Assembly: GCF_900100315.1 (NCBI RefSeq)
Contig: NZ_FNFF01000012.1
Span: 62,001 to 126,000 of the forward strand
Length of the DNA: 64,000 nucleotides
Source: Streptomyces indicus
GTDB lineage: Bacteria; Actinomycetota; Actinomycetes; Streptomycetales; Streptomycetaceae
Reading direction: 5' to 3'
Shown here: positions 7,741-16,427 of the stretch, piece after piece
Layout of the letters: the number at the start of each line of letters is the position of its first letter
Position numbering within the stretch: the first letter of the stretch is position 1
The notes under the pieces: model-generated
What the model saw: the letters and a program-made list of their open reading frames with translations, nothing else
The model's database searches: none
Told to the model about the DNA's origin: nothing
Translations under genes and position numbers: made by a program

Positions 7741-9213
7741 GTGGCCGAAGAGCTCACTGACGCGCCCACCCACGACGCAGCAGAAGAAGCAGCCGAGAAG
7801 CCCATCAAGCAGCGGAAGAACGGGCTGTACCCGGGCGTGTCCGACGAGCTGGCCGAGTCCATGCGCTCGGGCTGGGCGGACACCGAGCTGACCGACCTGG
7901 AGCCGATCGCCCAGGCCGCGCACACCGCCCGCCGCCGCGCCGCCCTGTCCGCCGCCTTCCCGGGCGAGCGGCTGGTGATCCCCGCGGGCAACCTGAAGAC
8001 CCGCTCCAACGACACCGAGTACAGCTTCCGCGCCTCCACCGAGTACGCGTACCTGACCGGCAACCAGACCGAGGACGGCGTCCTCGTCCTCGAGCCGGTC
8101 GAGGGCGGTCACGAGGCCACGCTCTACCTCCTTCCGCGCTCCAACCGGGAGAACGGCGAGTTCTGGCTGGACGGCCAGGGCGAGCTGTGGGTCGGCCGCC
8201 GCCACTCCCTGACCGAGGCCGAGAAGCTCTACGGCATCCCCGCCTCCGACGTCCGCAAGCTGGCCGAGGCGCTGGCCGAGTCCACCGGCCCGACCCGTGT
8301 GGTCCGGGGCCACAACGCCGGGATCGAGGCGGCCCTGGCCGACAAGGTCACCGCCGAGCGCGACGAGGAGCTGCGGGTCTTCCTGTCCGAGGCGCGCCTC
8401 GTGAAGGACGAGTTCGAGATCGCGCAGCTGGAGCAGGCCTGCGCCTCCACCGCGCGCGGCTTCGAGGACGTCGTGAAGGTCCTGGACAAGGCCGAGGCGA
8501 CCTCCGAGCGCTACATCGAGGGCACGTTCTTCCTGCGCGCCCGCGTCGAGGGCAACGACGTCGGCTACGGCTCCATCTGCGCCGCCGGCCCGCACGCCAC
8601 GACCCTGCACTGGGTGCGCAACAACGGCGAGGTCCGCTCCGGCGACCTGCTGCTCCTCGACGCCGGCGTGGAGACCAACGAGCTCTACACCGCGGACGTG
8701 ACCCGCACCCTGCCGATCAACGGCCGCTACACCGAGCTGCAGAAGAAGATCTACGACGCGGTGTACGAGGCCCAGGAGGCGGGCATCGCGGCCGTGAAGC
8801 CGGGCGCCAACTACCGCGACTTCCACGACGCCGCGCAGCGCGTGCTCGCCGAGAAGCTGGTGGAGTGGGGCCTGCTCGAAGGCCCGGCGGAGAAGGTCCT
8901 TGAGCTCGGCCTCCAGCGCCGCTTCACGCTGCACGGCACCGGCCACATGCTCGGCATGGACGTCCACGACTGCGCCGCCGCGCGCCGTGAGACCTACGTC
9001 GACTGCACCCTTGAGCCGGGCATGTGCCTGACGGTCGAGCCGGGTCTGTACTTCCAGGCCGACGACCTGACGGTGCCCGAGGAGTACCGCGGCATCGGCG
9101 TCCGGATCGAGGACGACATCCTCGTGACGGAGGACGGCAACCGGAACCTCTCGGACGCGCTGCCCCGTACGAGCGCGGACGTCGAGGCCTGGATGGCTTC
9201 CCTGAAGGGCTGA
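7741..9213 (+). CDS. pepP: Xaa-Pro aminopeptidase (aminopeptidase P family)
   Basis: Cytoplasmic metallopeptidase removing an N-terminal residue before proline. 490 residues: an N-terminal AMP_N domain (about 35-200, LVIPAGNLKTRSNDTEYSFR, YAYLTGNQTEDGVLVL) and a pita-bread M24 domain (about 225-485). All five metal ligands are visible: Asp in LLLLDAGVE, Asp in YTADVTR, His in HGTGHMLGMDVHD, Glu in TVEPGLYF and Glu in VRIEDDILV. The GTG at 7741 has an ideal AGGAGG nine bases upstream. A 12-bp hairpin terminator follows. Confidence 0.95.
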   Translation: MAEELTDAPTHDAAEEAAEKPIKQRKNGLYPGVSDELAESMRSGWADTELTDLEPIAQAAHTARRRAALSAAFPGERLVIPAGNLKTRSNDTEYSFRASTEYAYLTGNQTEDGVLVLEPVEGGHEATLYLLPRSNRENGEFWLDGQGELWVGRRHSLTEAEKLYGIPASDVRKLAEALAESTGPTRVVRGHNAGIEAALADKVTAERDEELRVFLSEARLVKDEFEIAQLEQACASTARGFEDVVKVLDKAEATSERYIEGTFFLRARVEGNDVGYGSICAAGPHATTLHWVRNNGEVRSGDLLLLDAGVETNELYTADVTRTLPINGRYTELQKKIYDAVYEAQEAGIAAVKPGANYRDFHDAAQRVLAEKLVEWGLLEGPAEKVLELGLQRRFTLHGTGHMLGMDVHDCAAARRETYVDCTLEPGMCLTVEPGLYFQADDLTVPEEYRGIGVRIEDDILVTEDGNRNLSDALPRTSADVEAWMASLKG

Positions 9214-9232
9214 GCCCTCTGCTTGCGGTGAG

Positions 9233-9260
9233 GGGGCGGTACGCGGCTGCGTACCGCCCC
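9233..9260 (+). terminator. Hairpin terminator after pepP
   Basis: GGGGCGGTACGC pairs perfectly with GCGTACCGCCCC across the loop GGCT; TTCC follows. It lies 20 bp after the pepP stop. Confidence 0.8.
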
Positions 9261-9272
9261 TTCCGTATGCGC

Positions 9273-9280
9273 CTAATAGG
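9273..9280 (+). promoter_or_regulatory. Candidate -10 box, near-leaderless start
   Basis: TAATAGGGT contains a TAGGGT -10 hexamer ending about 10 bp before the ATG at 9290, which would give a leaderless or very short leader transcript for the MocR gene. No good -35 is visible. Confidence 0.3.
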
Positions 9281-9289
9281 GTCCCCACC

Positions 9290-10726
9290 ATGGGTGACAC
9301 CTGGGCCGAGCAGGCCGGACGGATCGGTGCCGACCTGCACTTGGAGCTCGGCGGCGGGGGCAGCCGGCGGGCTGCGCTGATCCGCGCGCTGCGTTCCGCC
9401 GTACGCGAGGGGCGGTTGCGGCCCGGGCAGAAGCTGCCGCCGTACCGGTCGCTCGCCGCCGATCTCGGGCTCACCCGGAACACGGTCGCGAGCGCCTACG
9501 CCGAGCTGGTCGCCGAGGGGTGGCTGACGGCGCGGCAGGGGTCGGGGACGCGGGTGGCCTCGCGGACCGCGCCCGCCGCCGCGCCGCGCGCGCCCGCCGC
9601 CGTCGAGCGCCGGGCGGTGGTGCACGACCTGGGGCAGGGCAAGCCGGACCCGTCCTCGTTCCCGCGCACCGCCTGGGCCGCCGCCGCCCGGCGGGCGTTG
9701 ACCGCCGCGCCCAACGAGGCCTTCGGGCCCGGGGATCCGCGCGGCAGGCCCGAGCTGCGTGCGGCGCTCGCGGAGTATCTGGGGCGGGTGCGGGGCGTGC
9801 GGACCTCGCCGGAACGGATCGTGGTCTGCTCCGGGTTCGCGCACGCGCTGCGGCTGCTGTTCGGCGGGGCCGGCGGCTCGGGGCGCGGGGTGCTGCGCGG
9901 GCCGCTGGCCGTGGAGGCGTACGGGCTCGGCTTCCACCGCTCGCTGCTGGCCGCCGCGTCCGTGCGTACGGTGCCGGTCGAGGTGGACGAACAGGGCGCC
10001 CGCGTCGGGGAGTTGGCGTCCGGGGTGCGGGCCGCGTTGCTGACCCCGGCGCACCAGTTCCCCACCGGCGGGCCGCTGGCGCCCGGGCGGCGGGCGGCCG
10101 TCGTGGACTGGGCGCGGCGGCGCGGCGGGCTCGTCCTGGAGGACGACTACGACGGGGAGTTCCGCTACGACCGCGAACCCGTGGGCGCCGTACAGGGGTT
10201 GGACCCCGAGCGCGTGGTCTACCTCGGCTCGGTGAGCAAGAGCCTGTCGCCCGCGGTGCGGCTGGGGTGGATAGTGCTGCCGGGACATCTGGTGGACCAG
10301 GTGCTGTCCGTGAAGGGCGAGCGGGAGGCGTGGGCCAGTGCGCTGGACCAGCTGACGCTCGCGGAGTTCCTCGCGTCCGGGCAGTACGACCGGCATGTGC
10401 GCCGGATGCGGCAGCGCTACCGGGGCCGGCGTGACAGGCTGCTCGATGCGCTGGCGGCACGCGCGCCGCACGTCGGGGCCACCGGGATCGCGGCGGGACT
10501 GCATGCGGTGCTGCGGCTGCCGGAGGGGACGGAGCAGGCGGTGCTCGACCGGGCGCGGCGGGCCGGGATCGCCCTCGACGGCCTCTCCGCCTTCCGGCAC
10601 CCGGAGGCGGCCGGGCCCGGTCCGGACGGACTGGTGGTGGGGTACGCGGCGGCGCCGGAGCATGCGTACGGGGCCGCGGTGGACGCGCTGTGCTCGGTGC
10701 TGCGCGCACCGGACGTATCAACGTGA
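9290..10726 (+). CDS. MocR/PdxR-type regulator (GntR HTH fused to PLP aminotransferase fold)
   Basis: 478 residues. A GntR winged helix is at about 20-88 (RRAALIRALRSAVREG, LPPYRSLAADLGLTRNTVASAYAELVAEGWL), then a fold-type I aminotransferase domain from about 115. The PLP-binding signatures are present: EDDYDGEFRYDREP near 284-296 and the Schiff-base lysine in GSVSKSLSPAVRLGW near 311-325. Members sense vitamin B6 or amino-acid derivatives and control neighbouring genes, but no pyridoxine gene is adjacent, so its target is unknown. It converges with the anti-sigma-like gene that follows. Confidence 0.9.
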   Translation: MGDTWAEQAGRIGADLHLELGGGGSRRAALIRALRSAVREGRLRPGQKLPPYRSLAADLGLTRNTVASAYAELVAEGWLTARQGSGTRVASRTAPAAAPRAPAAVERRAVVHDLGQGKPDPSSFPRTAWAAAARRALTAAPNEAFGPGDPRGRPELRAALAEYLGRVRGVRTSPERIVVCSGFAHALRLLFGGAGGSGRGVLRGPLAVEAYGLGFHRSLLAAASVRTVPVEVDEQGARVGELASGVRAALLTPAHQFPTGGPLAPGRRAAVVDWARRRGGLVLEDDYDGEFRYDREPVGAVQGLDPERVVYLGSVSKSLSPAVRLGWIVLPGHLVDQVLSVKGEREAWASALDQLTLAEFLASGQYDRHVRRMRQRYRGRRDRLLDALAARAPHVGATGIAAGLHAVLRLPEGTEQAVLDRARRAGIALDGLSAFRHPEAAGPGPDGLVVGYAAAPEHAYGAAVDALCSVLRAPDVST

Positions 10727-10740
10727 GCGGAGACCCGGCG

Positions 10741-11208
10741 CTACACCGTGACCAGCGGTGAATCCTTGCGCCACTTGAGGATCTTGTCGAAGCTCACCAC
10801 CGCGCCCGCGCCGTCCCGGTTCGCGAACGAGACATGGTCGGCGAGCTCCTCGATCAGCCCCAGGCCCCGGCCGTGCTCCGCGACCTGTTCGGCGGGCGGT
10901 GTGCGGTCCGGGGCGGCCGTCGGGCGCTCGATCGTGGCGAGGGGGAACCCGGGGCCCGAGTCCGCCACCTCGATGCGGCACCGCTCGCCGTCCAGATAGG
11001 CCGTGACCTGGTACGCGTCCTGGGCCGAGCGGTGCGCGGCGGCGCCGTGCTCCACCGCGTTGGCGCAGGCCTCGGTGAGCGCGACCGAGAGTTCGAAGGA
11101 GATGTCGGGGTCGACGCCCGCGGTCTCCATGGTGCCGAGCAGGAGCCGCCGGGCCAGCGGGACGCTGGCAGCCTCGCGCCGCAAGTGGAGTGACCACCAA
11201 AGGCTCAT
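10741..11208 (-). CDS. ATP-binding protein, anti-sigma factor type (GHKL domain)
   Basis: 155 residues, a lone HATPase_c domain. The N-box ALTEACANAVEHG is near 52-64, the G1 box VADSGPGFPL near 93-102, and the G2 motif HGRGLGLIEELAD near 122-134. The overall shape matches the RsbW-like anti-sigma kinases that Streptomyces carries in many copies. ATG at 11208, with CAGGAGG six bases upstream deciding the start. It converges with the MocR gene. The partner sigma factor is not encoded in this window. Confidence 0.88.
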   Translation of the reverse strand: MSLWWSLHLRREAASVPLARRLLLGTMETAGVDPDISFELSVALTEACANAVEHGAAAHRSAQDAYQVTAYLDGERCRIEVADSGPGFPLATIERPTAAPDRTPPAEQVAEHGRGLGLIEELADHVSFANRDGAGAVVSFDKILKWRKDSPLVTV

Positions 11209-11481
11209 GCTCAGGCCTCCTGGCTGCGGCTCGACATACGAGTACGTATTGCCGCCTACGGCCGTGCGCAATCGCGCAGTTGACGTGATGCCGCCCATAC
11301 GGCGGATGTGCCGCGTACGACGCCGGGTGTAAGGGAATCACCCGCCGTGGGCCGGCACCGCGCAGTGCCGCGGGCCGGCGCCCGCGGAACGCCGTGGGCC
11401 CGCGCCCGCAGAATGCCGCGTTCCGGACCTTGCGGACCTGCCGTACGGACGGGATAAGCCCAGTGCGATGATGAGCCGGTC

Positions 11482-12276
11482 ATGACTGCCCCCCACCCGC
11501 GCGCCCGGCGGACTCGTAGCGAGTTCCGGCTGTTGAGGGCCGTGGCGTTCGCCACGGTCTGTGTCGCGCTGTCCGCGGGCGGTCACATCCTCGCCTCCCA
11601 TGGCGCCGTGCCCGTGTGGTCGCTCGGGCTCGGGTTCCTCCTGACGCTCGCGGTGGCCGTGCCGCTCGCGGGGCGTCCGCGCTCCTCGGCGGCGCTCGCC
11701 GGGGCGCTGGCCGTGGGGCAGCTGGGCCTGCACTCGCTGTTCGGGCACGGCCAGACGGTGGCGGCGCAGCACATGGCCGACCACACCGCGATGGAGCAGG
11801 CCAAGGGTCTGCTGTGCGGGGCCGGGGCCGTGGTCACCAGCCCCCACCAGGCGTACGGGATCCTCGCGGACGCGGGCCTGGCCCCGCCGACCTCGGGCGG
11901 GCACGCCCACCACATGCCGGACGGCATGGCGCAGGGTGCGGGTCTGCTGCCCGATCTGCCGATGCTGCTCGGCCACCTGCTGGCCGCGCTCGTCCTCGGC
12001 TGGCTGCTCCGCCGCGGCGATCTCGCGCTGAACCGCGTCATCGAGCTCTCGGTGCTGTCGGCGCACGGGGTCGCGGAGGGGGCGCTCGTACGGTCCCTGC
12101 GCGCCGCCCTGTCGTTCGTACGGGCCCTGCAGAGCGGTCTGTCCGCCGCGCCCGGAGCCCTCGCGGGCGCCTGGGGCACGCTGCCGGACGCGCCCGCGAA
12201 GCCCCGTACGACCGCACTCGCGCACACCGTGGTCCGGCGCGGGCCGCCCGCGGACGGGTTCGCACTCGCCGCCTGA
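11482..12276 (+). CDS. His/Met-rich integral membrane protein, first gene of the copper cluster
   Basis: 264 residues with about five hydrophobic segments (VAFATVCVALSAGGHILA near 21-38, LGLGFLLTLAVAVPLA near 48-63, AALAGALAVGQLGLHSLF, LLGHLLAALVLGWLL). Between the third and fourth segments lies a soft-metal-like loop: HGQTVAAQHMADHTAMEQ and GGHAHHMPDGMAQG. Such His/Met clusters bind Cu(I)/Cu(II), and the next five genes are copper proteins, so a copper transport or sensing role is inferred. I do not recognise a named family. ATG at 11482; a GC-rich repetitive gap (11340-11460) precedes it. Confidence 0.8.
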   Translation: MTAPHPRARRTRSEFRLLRAVAFATVCVALSAGGHILASHGAVPVWSLGLGFLLTLAVAVPLAGRPRSSAALAGALAVGQLGLHSLFGHGQTVAAQHMADHTAMEQAKGLLCGAGAVVTSPHQAYGILADAGLAPPTSGGHAHHMPDGMAQGAGLLPDLPMLLGHLLAALVLGWLLRRGDLALNRVIELSVLSAHGVAEGALVRSLRAALSFVRALQSGLSAAPGALAGAWGTLPDAPAKPRTTALAHTVVRRGPPADGFALAA

Positions 12277-12322
12277 CGCGGCACCTCCTCGGAGCGCTTC
12301 ACAGGGAGCCTCACGGAAACCG

Positions 12323-12383
12323 GAAGGTGTCGCGCGGCGTTCACGCGCGGCCGCACGAGGCCCGCGCGTCTCCCGACACCTTT
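12323..12383 (+). promoter_or_regulatory. Long hairpin between the membrane-protein gene and ycnI
   Basis: AAGGTGTCG at 12324-12332 pairs with CGACACCTT at 12374-12382, enclosing a second GC-rich stem. It ends in TTTC 26 bp before the ycnI start, so it could be an intra-operon terminator, attenuator or mRNA-stability element. Confidence 0.45.
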
Positions 12384-12409
12384 CACCACTGCCGAGTGGA
12401 GTTTCTGCC

Positions 12410-13210
12410 ATGTCTTCCATGCGTTCCATGCGTTCCATGCGTTCCATGACCGCTTCCCGTGTCTCCCGTGTCTCCCGTCTGGTGACCGCATCCGCCGTCG
12501 CCGCCGGTTCCGTCGTCCTGCTCTCCGGTACGGCCTTCGCGCACGTCTCCGTGCAGCCGCAGGGTGAGGCCGCCAAGGGCTCGTACGCCACCGTCAACTT
12601 CAAGGTCCCGAACGAGTCGGACACCGCCTCCACCGTGAAGCTGGAGGTCAACTTCCCGACCGACCAGCCGCTCGCGTCCGTGATGCCGCAGCCGGTGCCG
12701 GGCTGGGACGTGAAGGTCACCAAGTCCAAGCTGGACAAGCCGCTCGAGGTGCACGGCAACAAGATCGACGAGGCCGTCTCGAAGGTCACCTGGACCGCGG
12801 ACGACAAGGGCATCGAGCCCGGCACCTTCCAGCAGTTCCCGGTCTCGCTCGGCCAGCTGCCCGAGGACGCCGACCAGATGGTGTTCAAGGCGCTCCAGAC
12901 CTACAGCGACAAGGAAGTCGTGCGCTGGATCGAGGAGCCGGTCGAGGGCGGCGAGGAGCCGGAGAAGCCGGCGCCCGTCCTCAAGCTCTCCGCCGCGGCC
13001 GATGACCACCACGGCGGCGGTGCCGACGCCGACAAGGCCTCGTCGAGCACCGACGACAAGGGCGGCGACGCCGAGCAGAGCACCGCCTCCGCCGACTCCA
13101 GCGACGGCACCGCCCGCGTCCTCGGTGTCGTGGGCATCCTGGTCGGTGCCGCCGGTGTCGCCTTCGGTGTCCTGGCCGGCCGCCGTCGGACCAGCCCGAG
13201 CTCCAACTGA
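12410..13210 (+). CDS. ycnI: YcnI/DUF1775 family copper-binding protein
   Basis: 266 residues, exported and membrane-anchored. The N-terminus is unusual: four in-frame ATGs made by a tandem ATGCGTTCC repeat, giving Met-Arg-Ser repeats, before the signal core VTASAVAAGSVVLLSGTAFA. The mature domain starts AHVSVQPQGEA, whose N-terminal His is the copper ligand in YcnI proteins, and continues through TWTADDKGIEPGTFQQFPVS. An acidic Ser/Asp/His linker (about 195-235, DDHHGGGADADK) leads to one C-terminal TM (VLGVVGILVGAAGVAFGVLAG) and a basic tail. Order and product fit YcnI delivering copper to CopC/CopD. Which ATG is used is unclear. Confidence 0.9.
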   Translation: MSSMRSMRSMRSMTASRVSRVSRLVTASAVAAGSVVLLSGTAFAHVSVQPQGEAAKGSYATVNFKVPNESDTASTVKLEVNFPTDQPLASVMPQPVPGWDVKVTKSKLDKPLEVHGNKIDEAVSKVTWTADDKGIEPGTFQQFPVSLGQLPEDADQMVFKALQTYSDKEVVRWIEEPVEGGEEPEKPAPVLKLSAAADDHHGGGADADKASSSTDDKGGDAEQSTASADSSDGTARVLGVVGILVGAAGVAFGVLAGRRRTSPSSN

Positions 13211-13231
13211 CCCCCTTTGGGACCATTCACC

Positions 13232-13894
13232 ATGCGCACCAAGCACCTTGCCGCCGTCGCCCTGCTCGCCGCCGCCACGTTCACCGTGACGGCGTGCGGC
13301 AGCGGTGACGGCGGCGACGCCCCCGCCGCCGTGTCCGAGCAGACCGAGGACAAGGCGGCCACCGTCATCGACCAGCCCTTCGAGAAGCCGGACATGGTCC
13401 TCACGGACACCGACGGCAAGAAGTTCGACCTGCGCGAGCAGACCAAGGGCAAGCCGACGCTCCTGTACTTCGGCTACACGCACTGCCCGGACGTCTGCCC
13501 GCTCACCATGAGCAATCTCGCGGTCGCCAAGAAGGAGCTGGAGAAGAAGCTCTCCAAGGCCGAGCTCGCCGAGCTCAAGGTCATCATGGTCTCCACCGAC
13601 CCGGACCGGGACACCCCCGAGCACCTGGGCAAGTGGATGAAGGCCCAGGACCCGTCCTTCATCGGTCTGACCGGTGACTTCCCGACCGTGCAGGCCAGCG
13701 CCCGCACCCTCGGCATCACCATCGAGGCGCCGGTCAAGGAGAAGGACGGCTCGATCACCTCGACGCACGGCAAGCAGGTCATCGCGTTCTCGCCGAAGAC
13801 CGACGCGGGCTATGTCATCTACAACGGCGAGGAAGCCACCGCGGACGACTACGCCAAGGACCTCCCGAAGATCATGAAGGGGGCCAAGCCGTGA
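13232..13894 (+). CDS. sco: SCO1/SenC-type copper chaperone lipoprotein
   Basis: 220 residues. A lipoprotein signal ends in the lipobox VTACG (Cys near 22). The thioredoxin-fold Sco domain carries the copper-binding CPDVCP motif near 86-91 (YFGYTHCPDVCPLTMSNL), STDPDRDTPEHL near 122-133 and the distal histidine in TSTHGKQVIAF near 175. Sco proteins insert copper into the Cu-A centre of cytochrome oxidase; in S. lividans a homologue also supplies extracellular copper oxidases. The ATG at 13232 sits 19 bp after ycnI, and the stop overlaps the next start by four bases, so the genes are translationally coupled. Confidence 0.95.
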   Translation: MRTKHLAAVALLAAATFTVTACGSGDGGDAPAAVSEQTEDKAATVIDQPFEKPDMVLTDTDGKKFDLREQTKGKPTLLYFGYTHCPDVCPLTMSNLAVAKKELEKKLSKAELAELKVIMVSTDPDRDTPEHLGKWMKAQDPSFIGLTGDFPTVQASARTLGITIEAPVKEKDGSITSTHGKQVIAFSPKTDAGYVIYNGEEATADDYAKDLPKIMKGAKP

Positions 13895-14385
13895 CGGTCC
13901 GAGGCACACGACGCCGTACCGCCCTCGTCTGCGCCATAGCCGCCGGTGCGGCCCTGACGCTGGCGGGCTGCTCCGGTGACGGCGACACCAAGGCGTCCGC
14001 CCGGCAGGGCGACGGGAAGCCGCAGTTGAGCGTGGTCGACGGGTACATCCCGAAGCCCGCACTGAAGGACATGGCAGGCGGGTTCCTGACCATCGTCAAC
14101 AAGGGCGGCGCGGACAAGCTCGTCTCGATGAGCAGCCCGCTCGCCGAGGAGACGATGGGGCACCGCACCGTCGGCCAGAAGATGCAGCACGTGAAGTCCT
14201 TCGACATCCCGGCGAACGGCGAGCTCGACTTCGAGCGCGGCGGCAACCACCTGATGTTCATGGACCTCAAGGAGCTGCCGGAGGTCGGCGACAAGGTCGA
14301 GGTGGAGCTGCGCTTCGAGAAGTCGGCCCCGATCACGGCCGAACTCGAGGTCAAGGAAGCCACGTACAACCCGAAGAACAGCTGA
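13891..14385 (+). CDS. PCu(A)C copper chaperone lipoprotein
   Basis: 164 residues, starting at a GTG that overlaps the sco stop (GTGA). Lipoprotein signal with lipobox LAGCS (Cys near 27). The PCu(A)C beta-sandwich shows the Met/His copper site: SMSSPLAEETMGHRTV, then GGNHLMFMDLKELP about 110-120, matching the H-x-M tail of the consensus. With Sco this is the extracellular pair that loads copper into oxidase (called ECuC and Sco in S. lividans). Spaced 17 bp from the CopC-CopD gene. Confidence 0.93.
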   Translation: MTVRGTRRRTALVCAIAAGAALTLAGCSGDGDTKASARQGDGKPQLSVVDGYIPKPALKDMAGGFLTIVNKGGADKLVSMSSPLAEETMGHRTVGQKMQHVKSFDIPANGELDFERGGNHLMFMDLKELPEVGDKVEVELRFEKSAPITAELEVKEATYNPKNS

Positions 14386-14402
14386 GAAGGGGACCGCAAG
14401 CC

Positions 14403-16421
14403 ATGCTGCCCACCGCCCCTCGCCTGCGTACGAGCGCGATCCGCAGTCCGTTCGTGCAGTTCCTGCTGCTGTTCGTGGCCGTCGCCGGGTCTCTGCTCGC
14501 CGGTGCCGCGCCCGCTTCGGCGCACGCGGCGCTGACCGGGACCGATCCCGGGCAGGGGTCGGTGGTGCAGCAGGCCCCCGGGAAAGTCACGCTGCACTTC
14601 TCCGAGAAGGTCGCGATGTCGGCCGACTCGGTGCGCGTCCTCGACCCCAAGGGCAAGCGGGTCGACAAGGGCGAGATCAAGGACGTCAGCAGCGGCAAGA
14701 CGGCCTCGTACGAGAAGGCCCTGGTCGCAGGGCTGCCCGACGGCACGTTCACCGTGGCCTGGAAGGCGGTCTCCACCGACAGCCACCCGGTCTCGGGCGC
14801 CTTCAGCTTCTCGATCGGCGCGCCCTCCGACACCACCGTGCAGCTCTCGAACCAGGAAGCCGGCGGCGGCGCGGTCGGTGTCCTCTATGGGCTCGCGCGC
14901 TATGTCTCGTACGCGGCCTTCGTCCTGGTCGTGGGCGGCGCCGCCTTCGTGCTCGTCTGCTGGCCGAAGGGCGCAACGGCCCGTCCGCTCCAGCGGCTTG
15001 TGGCGTACGGCTGGGTCGCGCTGACCGCGGCCACGCTCGCGCTGCTGCTCCTGCGCGGCCCGTACCAGGACTCCGGCAAGCTCTCCGACGTGTTCGACCT
15101 GGGCGGGATCGGCGCGGTCCTGGAGACCAAGACCGGTGCCGCCCTCGTCTCGCGGCTGCTGCTGCTCGCGGCGGCGGCGCTGTTCATCGCGGTGCTCTTC
15201 GGGGCGTACGCGAAGCGCGAGGACGCGAAGGAGAAGCGGGACCTCACCTTCGGTCTGGGTATCGGCGGCACCGTGGTCGCGGCGGGTATCGCCTCGACCT
15301 GGGCGCTGGCCGAGCACGCGTCCAGCGGGATCCAGACCGGTGTCGCGATGCCCGTGGACGTGCTGCACCTGCTGGCCGTGGCGGCCTGGCTGGGCGGTCT
15401 GACGGCGCTGCTCGTGGCGCTGTTCAAGGTGCCGTCCTTCGAGGCCGCGGCCGCGCGCCGGTTCTCCTCGCTGGCCTTCTGGTCGGTGGTCGTGCTGGCC
15501 GCGACCGGCATCTACCAGTCGTGGCGGCAGGTCGGCTCGTGGTCGGCGCTGACCGGCACCTCGTACGGGCAGCTCCTCATCGTCAAGATCGGCCTGATCG
15601 CGCTGCTGCTCGGGATCGGCTGGATCTCGCGCAAGTGGACCGCGCGGCTCGCGGAGCTGCCCGCGGCGGGTGCCGCGAAGGTCGGCGAGCAGCGGACCAA
15701 GGTGGCGGCCGCGGCGGGGGGTGGAGCCTCCGGTTCGGCGGGTGCATCCGGCACGACGGGCTCCTCCGGCTCGACGGCCTCCTCCGGTGCGGCGGGTGCC
15801 TCCGGCTCGGCGCGCTCTGCCGACGGCTCGGGCAAGGCGCCGAAGAACCCCAAGCGGGCCGCCCAGCTCGCCCGGCAGCAGGCCGCGGTCGCGGCGGCCC
15901 GCGAGAAGCAGTTGCGGGACGCGGATCCGGGCCGTGCGGGACTGCGGCGCTCGGTGCTCGCCGAGGCGGGAGTCGCGGTGGTGCTGCTCGCGGTGACCAC
16001 GGTGCTCACCTCGACGGAGCCGGGACGGACCGTGGAGCAGGCGGAGCAGTCCGGCGCCTCCGCGGGCGCCGGCGTGAACCAGCCGCTCGACCTCACCCTG
16101 CCCTTCGACACCAAGGGCGAGGACGGCAAGGGCAAGGTCCGGATCGACCTGACCCCGGGCCGTACGGGCTCCAACGAGCTGCACGTGTGGGCCACGCGCC
16201 CCAACGGCAAGCCCTTCGACCTCCCCGAGGTCCAGGTGGCCTTCACCCTGGAGTCCAAGGACATCGGCCCGCTGCCGGTCACCCCCGACCGCATCGTGAC
16301 GGGACACTGGTCCTCGACCGGGGTGCAGATCCCGATGGGCGGCGAGTGGGAGCTCGCGGTGACGGTGCGGACCTCGGACATCGACCAGGTGACCGTGCGC
16401 AAGAACGTGAAGATCGGCTGA
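14403..16421 (+). CDS. CopC-CopD fusion copper resistance/transport protein
   Basis: 672 residues. After a signal peptide ending ASAHAALTG, a CopC domain occupies about 38-135 (N-terminal His, HFSEKVAMSADSV, VSTDSHPVSGAFSFSIG with the second His). CopD follows with about eight TM segments (150-420). A 70-residue Gly/Ser/Ala low-complexity insert (about 435-475, encoded by near-repeats at 15718-15830) and a basic Lys/Arg/Gln helix interrupt before the last TM (GVAVVLLAVTTVLTS), and a C-terminal extracellular beta domain (about 560-672) resembles that of YcnJ. Expected to import or traffic copper across the membrane. Confidence 0.93.
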   Translation: MLPTAPRLRTSAIRSPFVQFLLLFVAVAGSLLAGAAPASAHAALTGTDPGQGSVVQQAPGKVTLHFSEKVAMSADSVRVLDPKGKRVDKGEIKDVSSGKTASYEKALVAGLPDGTFTVAWKAVSTDSHPVSGAFSFSIGAPSDTTVQLSNQEAGGGAVGVLYGLARYVSYAAFVLVVGGAAFVLVCWPKGATARPLQRLVAYGWVALTAATLALLLLRGPYQDSGKLSDVFDLGGIGAVLETKTGAALVSRLLLLAAAALFIAVLFGAYAKREDAKEKRDLTFGLGIGGTVVAAGIASTWALAEHASSGIQTGVAMPVDVLHLLAVAAWLGGLTALLVALFKVPSFEAAAARRFSSLAFWSVVVLAATGIYQSWRQVGSWSALTGTSYGQLLIVKIGLIALLLGIGWISRKWTARLAELPAAGAAKVGEQRTKVAAAAGGGASGSAGASGTTGSSGSTASSGAAGASGSARSADGSGKAPKNPKRAAQLARQQAAVAAAREKQLRDADPGRAGLRRSVLAEAGVAVVLLAVTTVLTSTEPGRTVEQAEQSGASAGAGVNQPLDLTLPFDTKGEDGKGKVRIDLTPGRTGSNELHVWATRPNGKPFDLPEVQVAFTLESKDIGPLPVTPDRIVTGHWSSTGVQIPMGGEWELAVTVRTSDIDQVTVRKNVKIG

Positions 16422-16427
16422 TCGACC

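Noticed and set aside
15718..15830. Gly/Ser-coding near-repeats in the CopCD gene as a mobile or CRISPR-like repeat
   Set aside because: In frame, low complexity and within a cytoplasmic loop of the protein; simple linker expansion.
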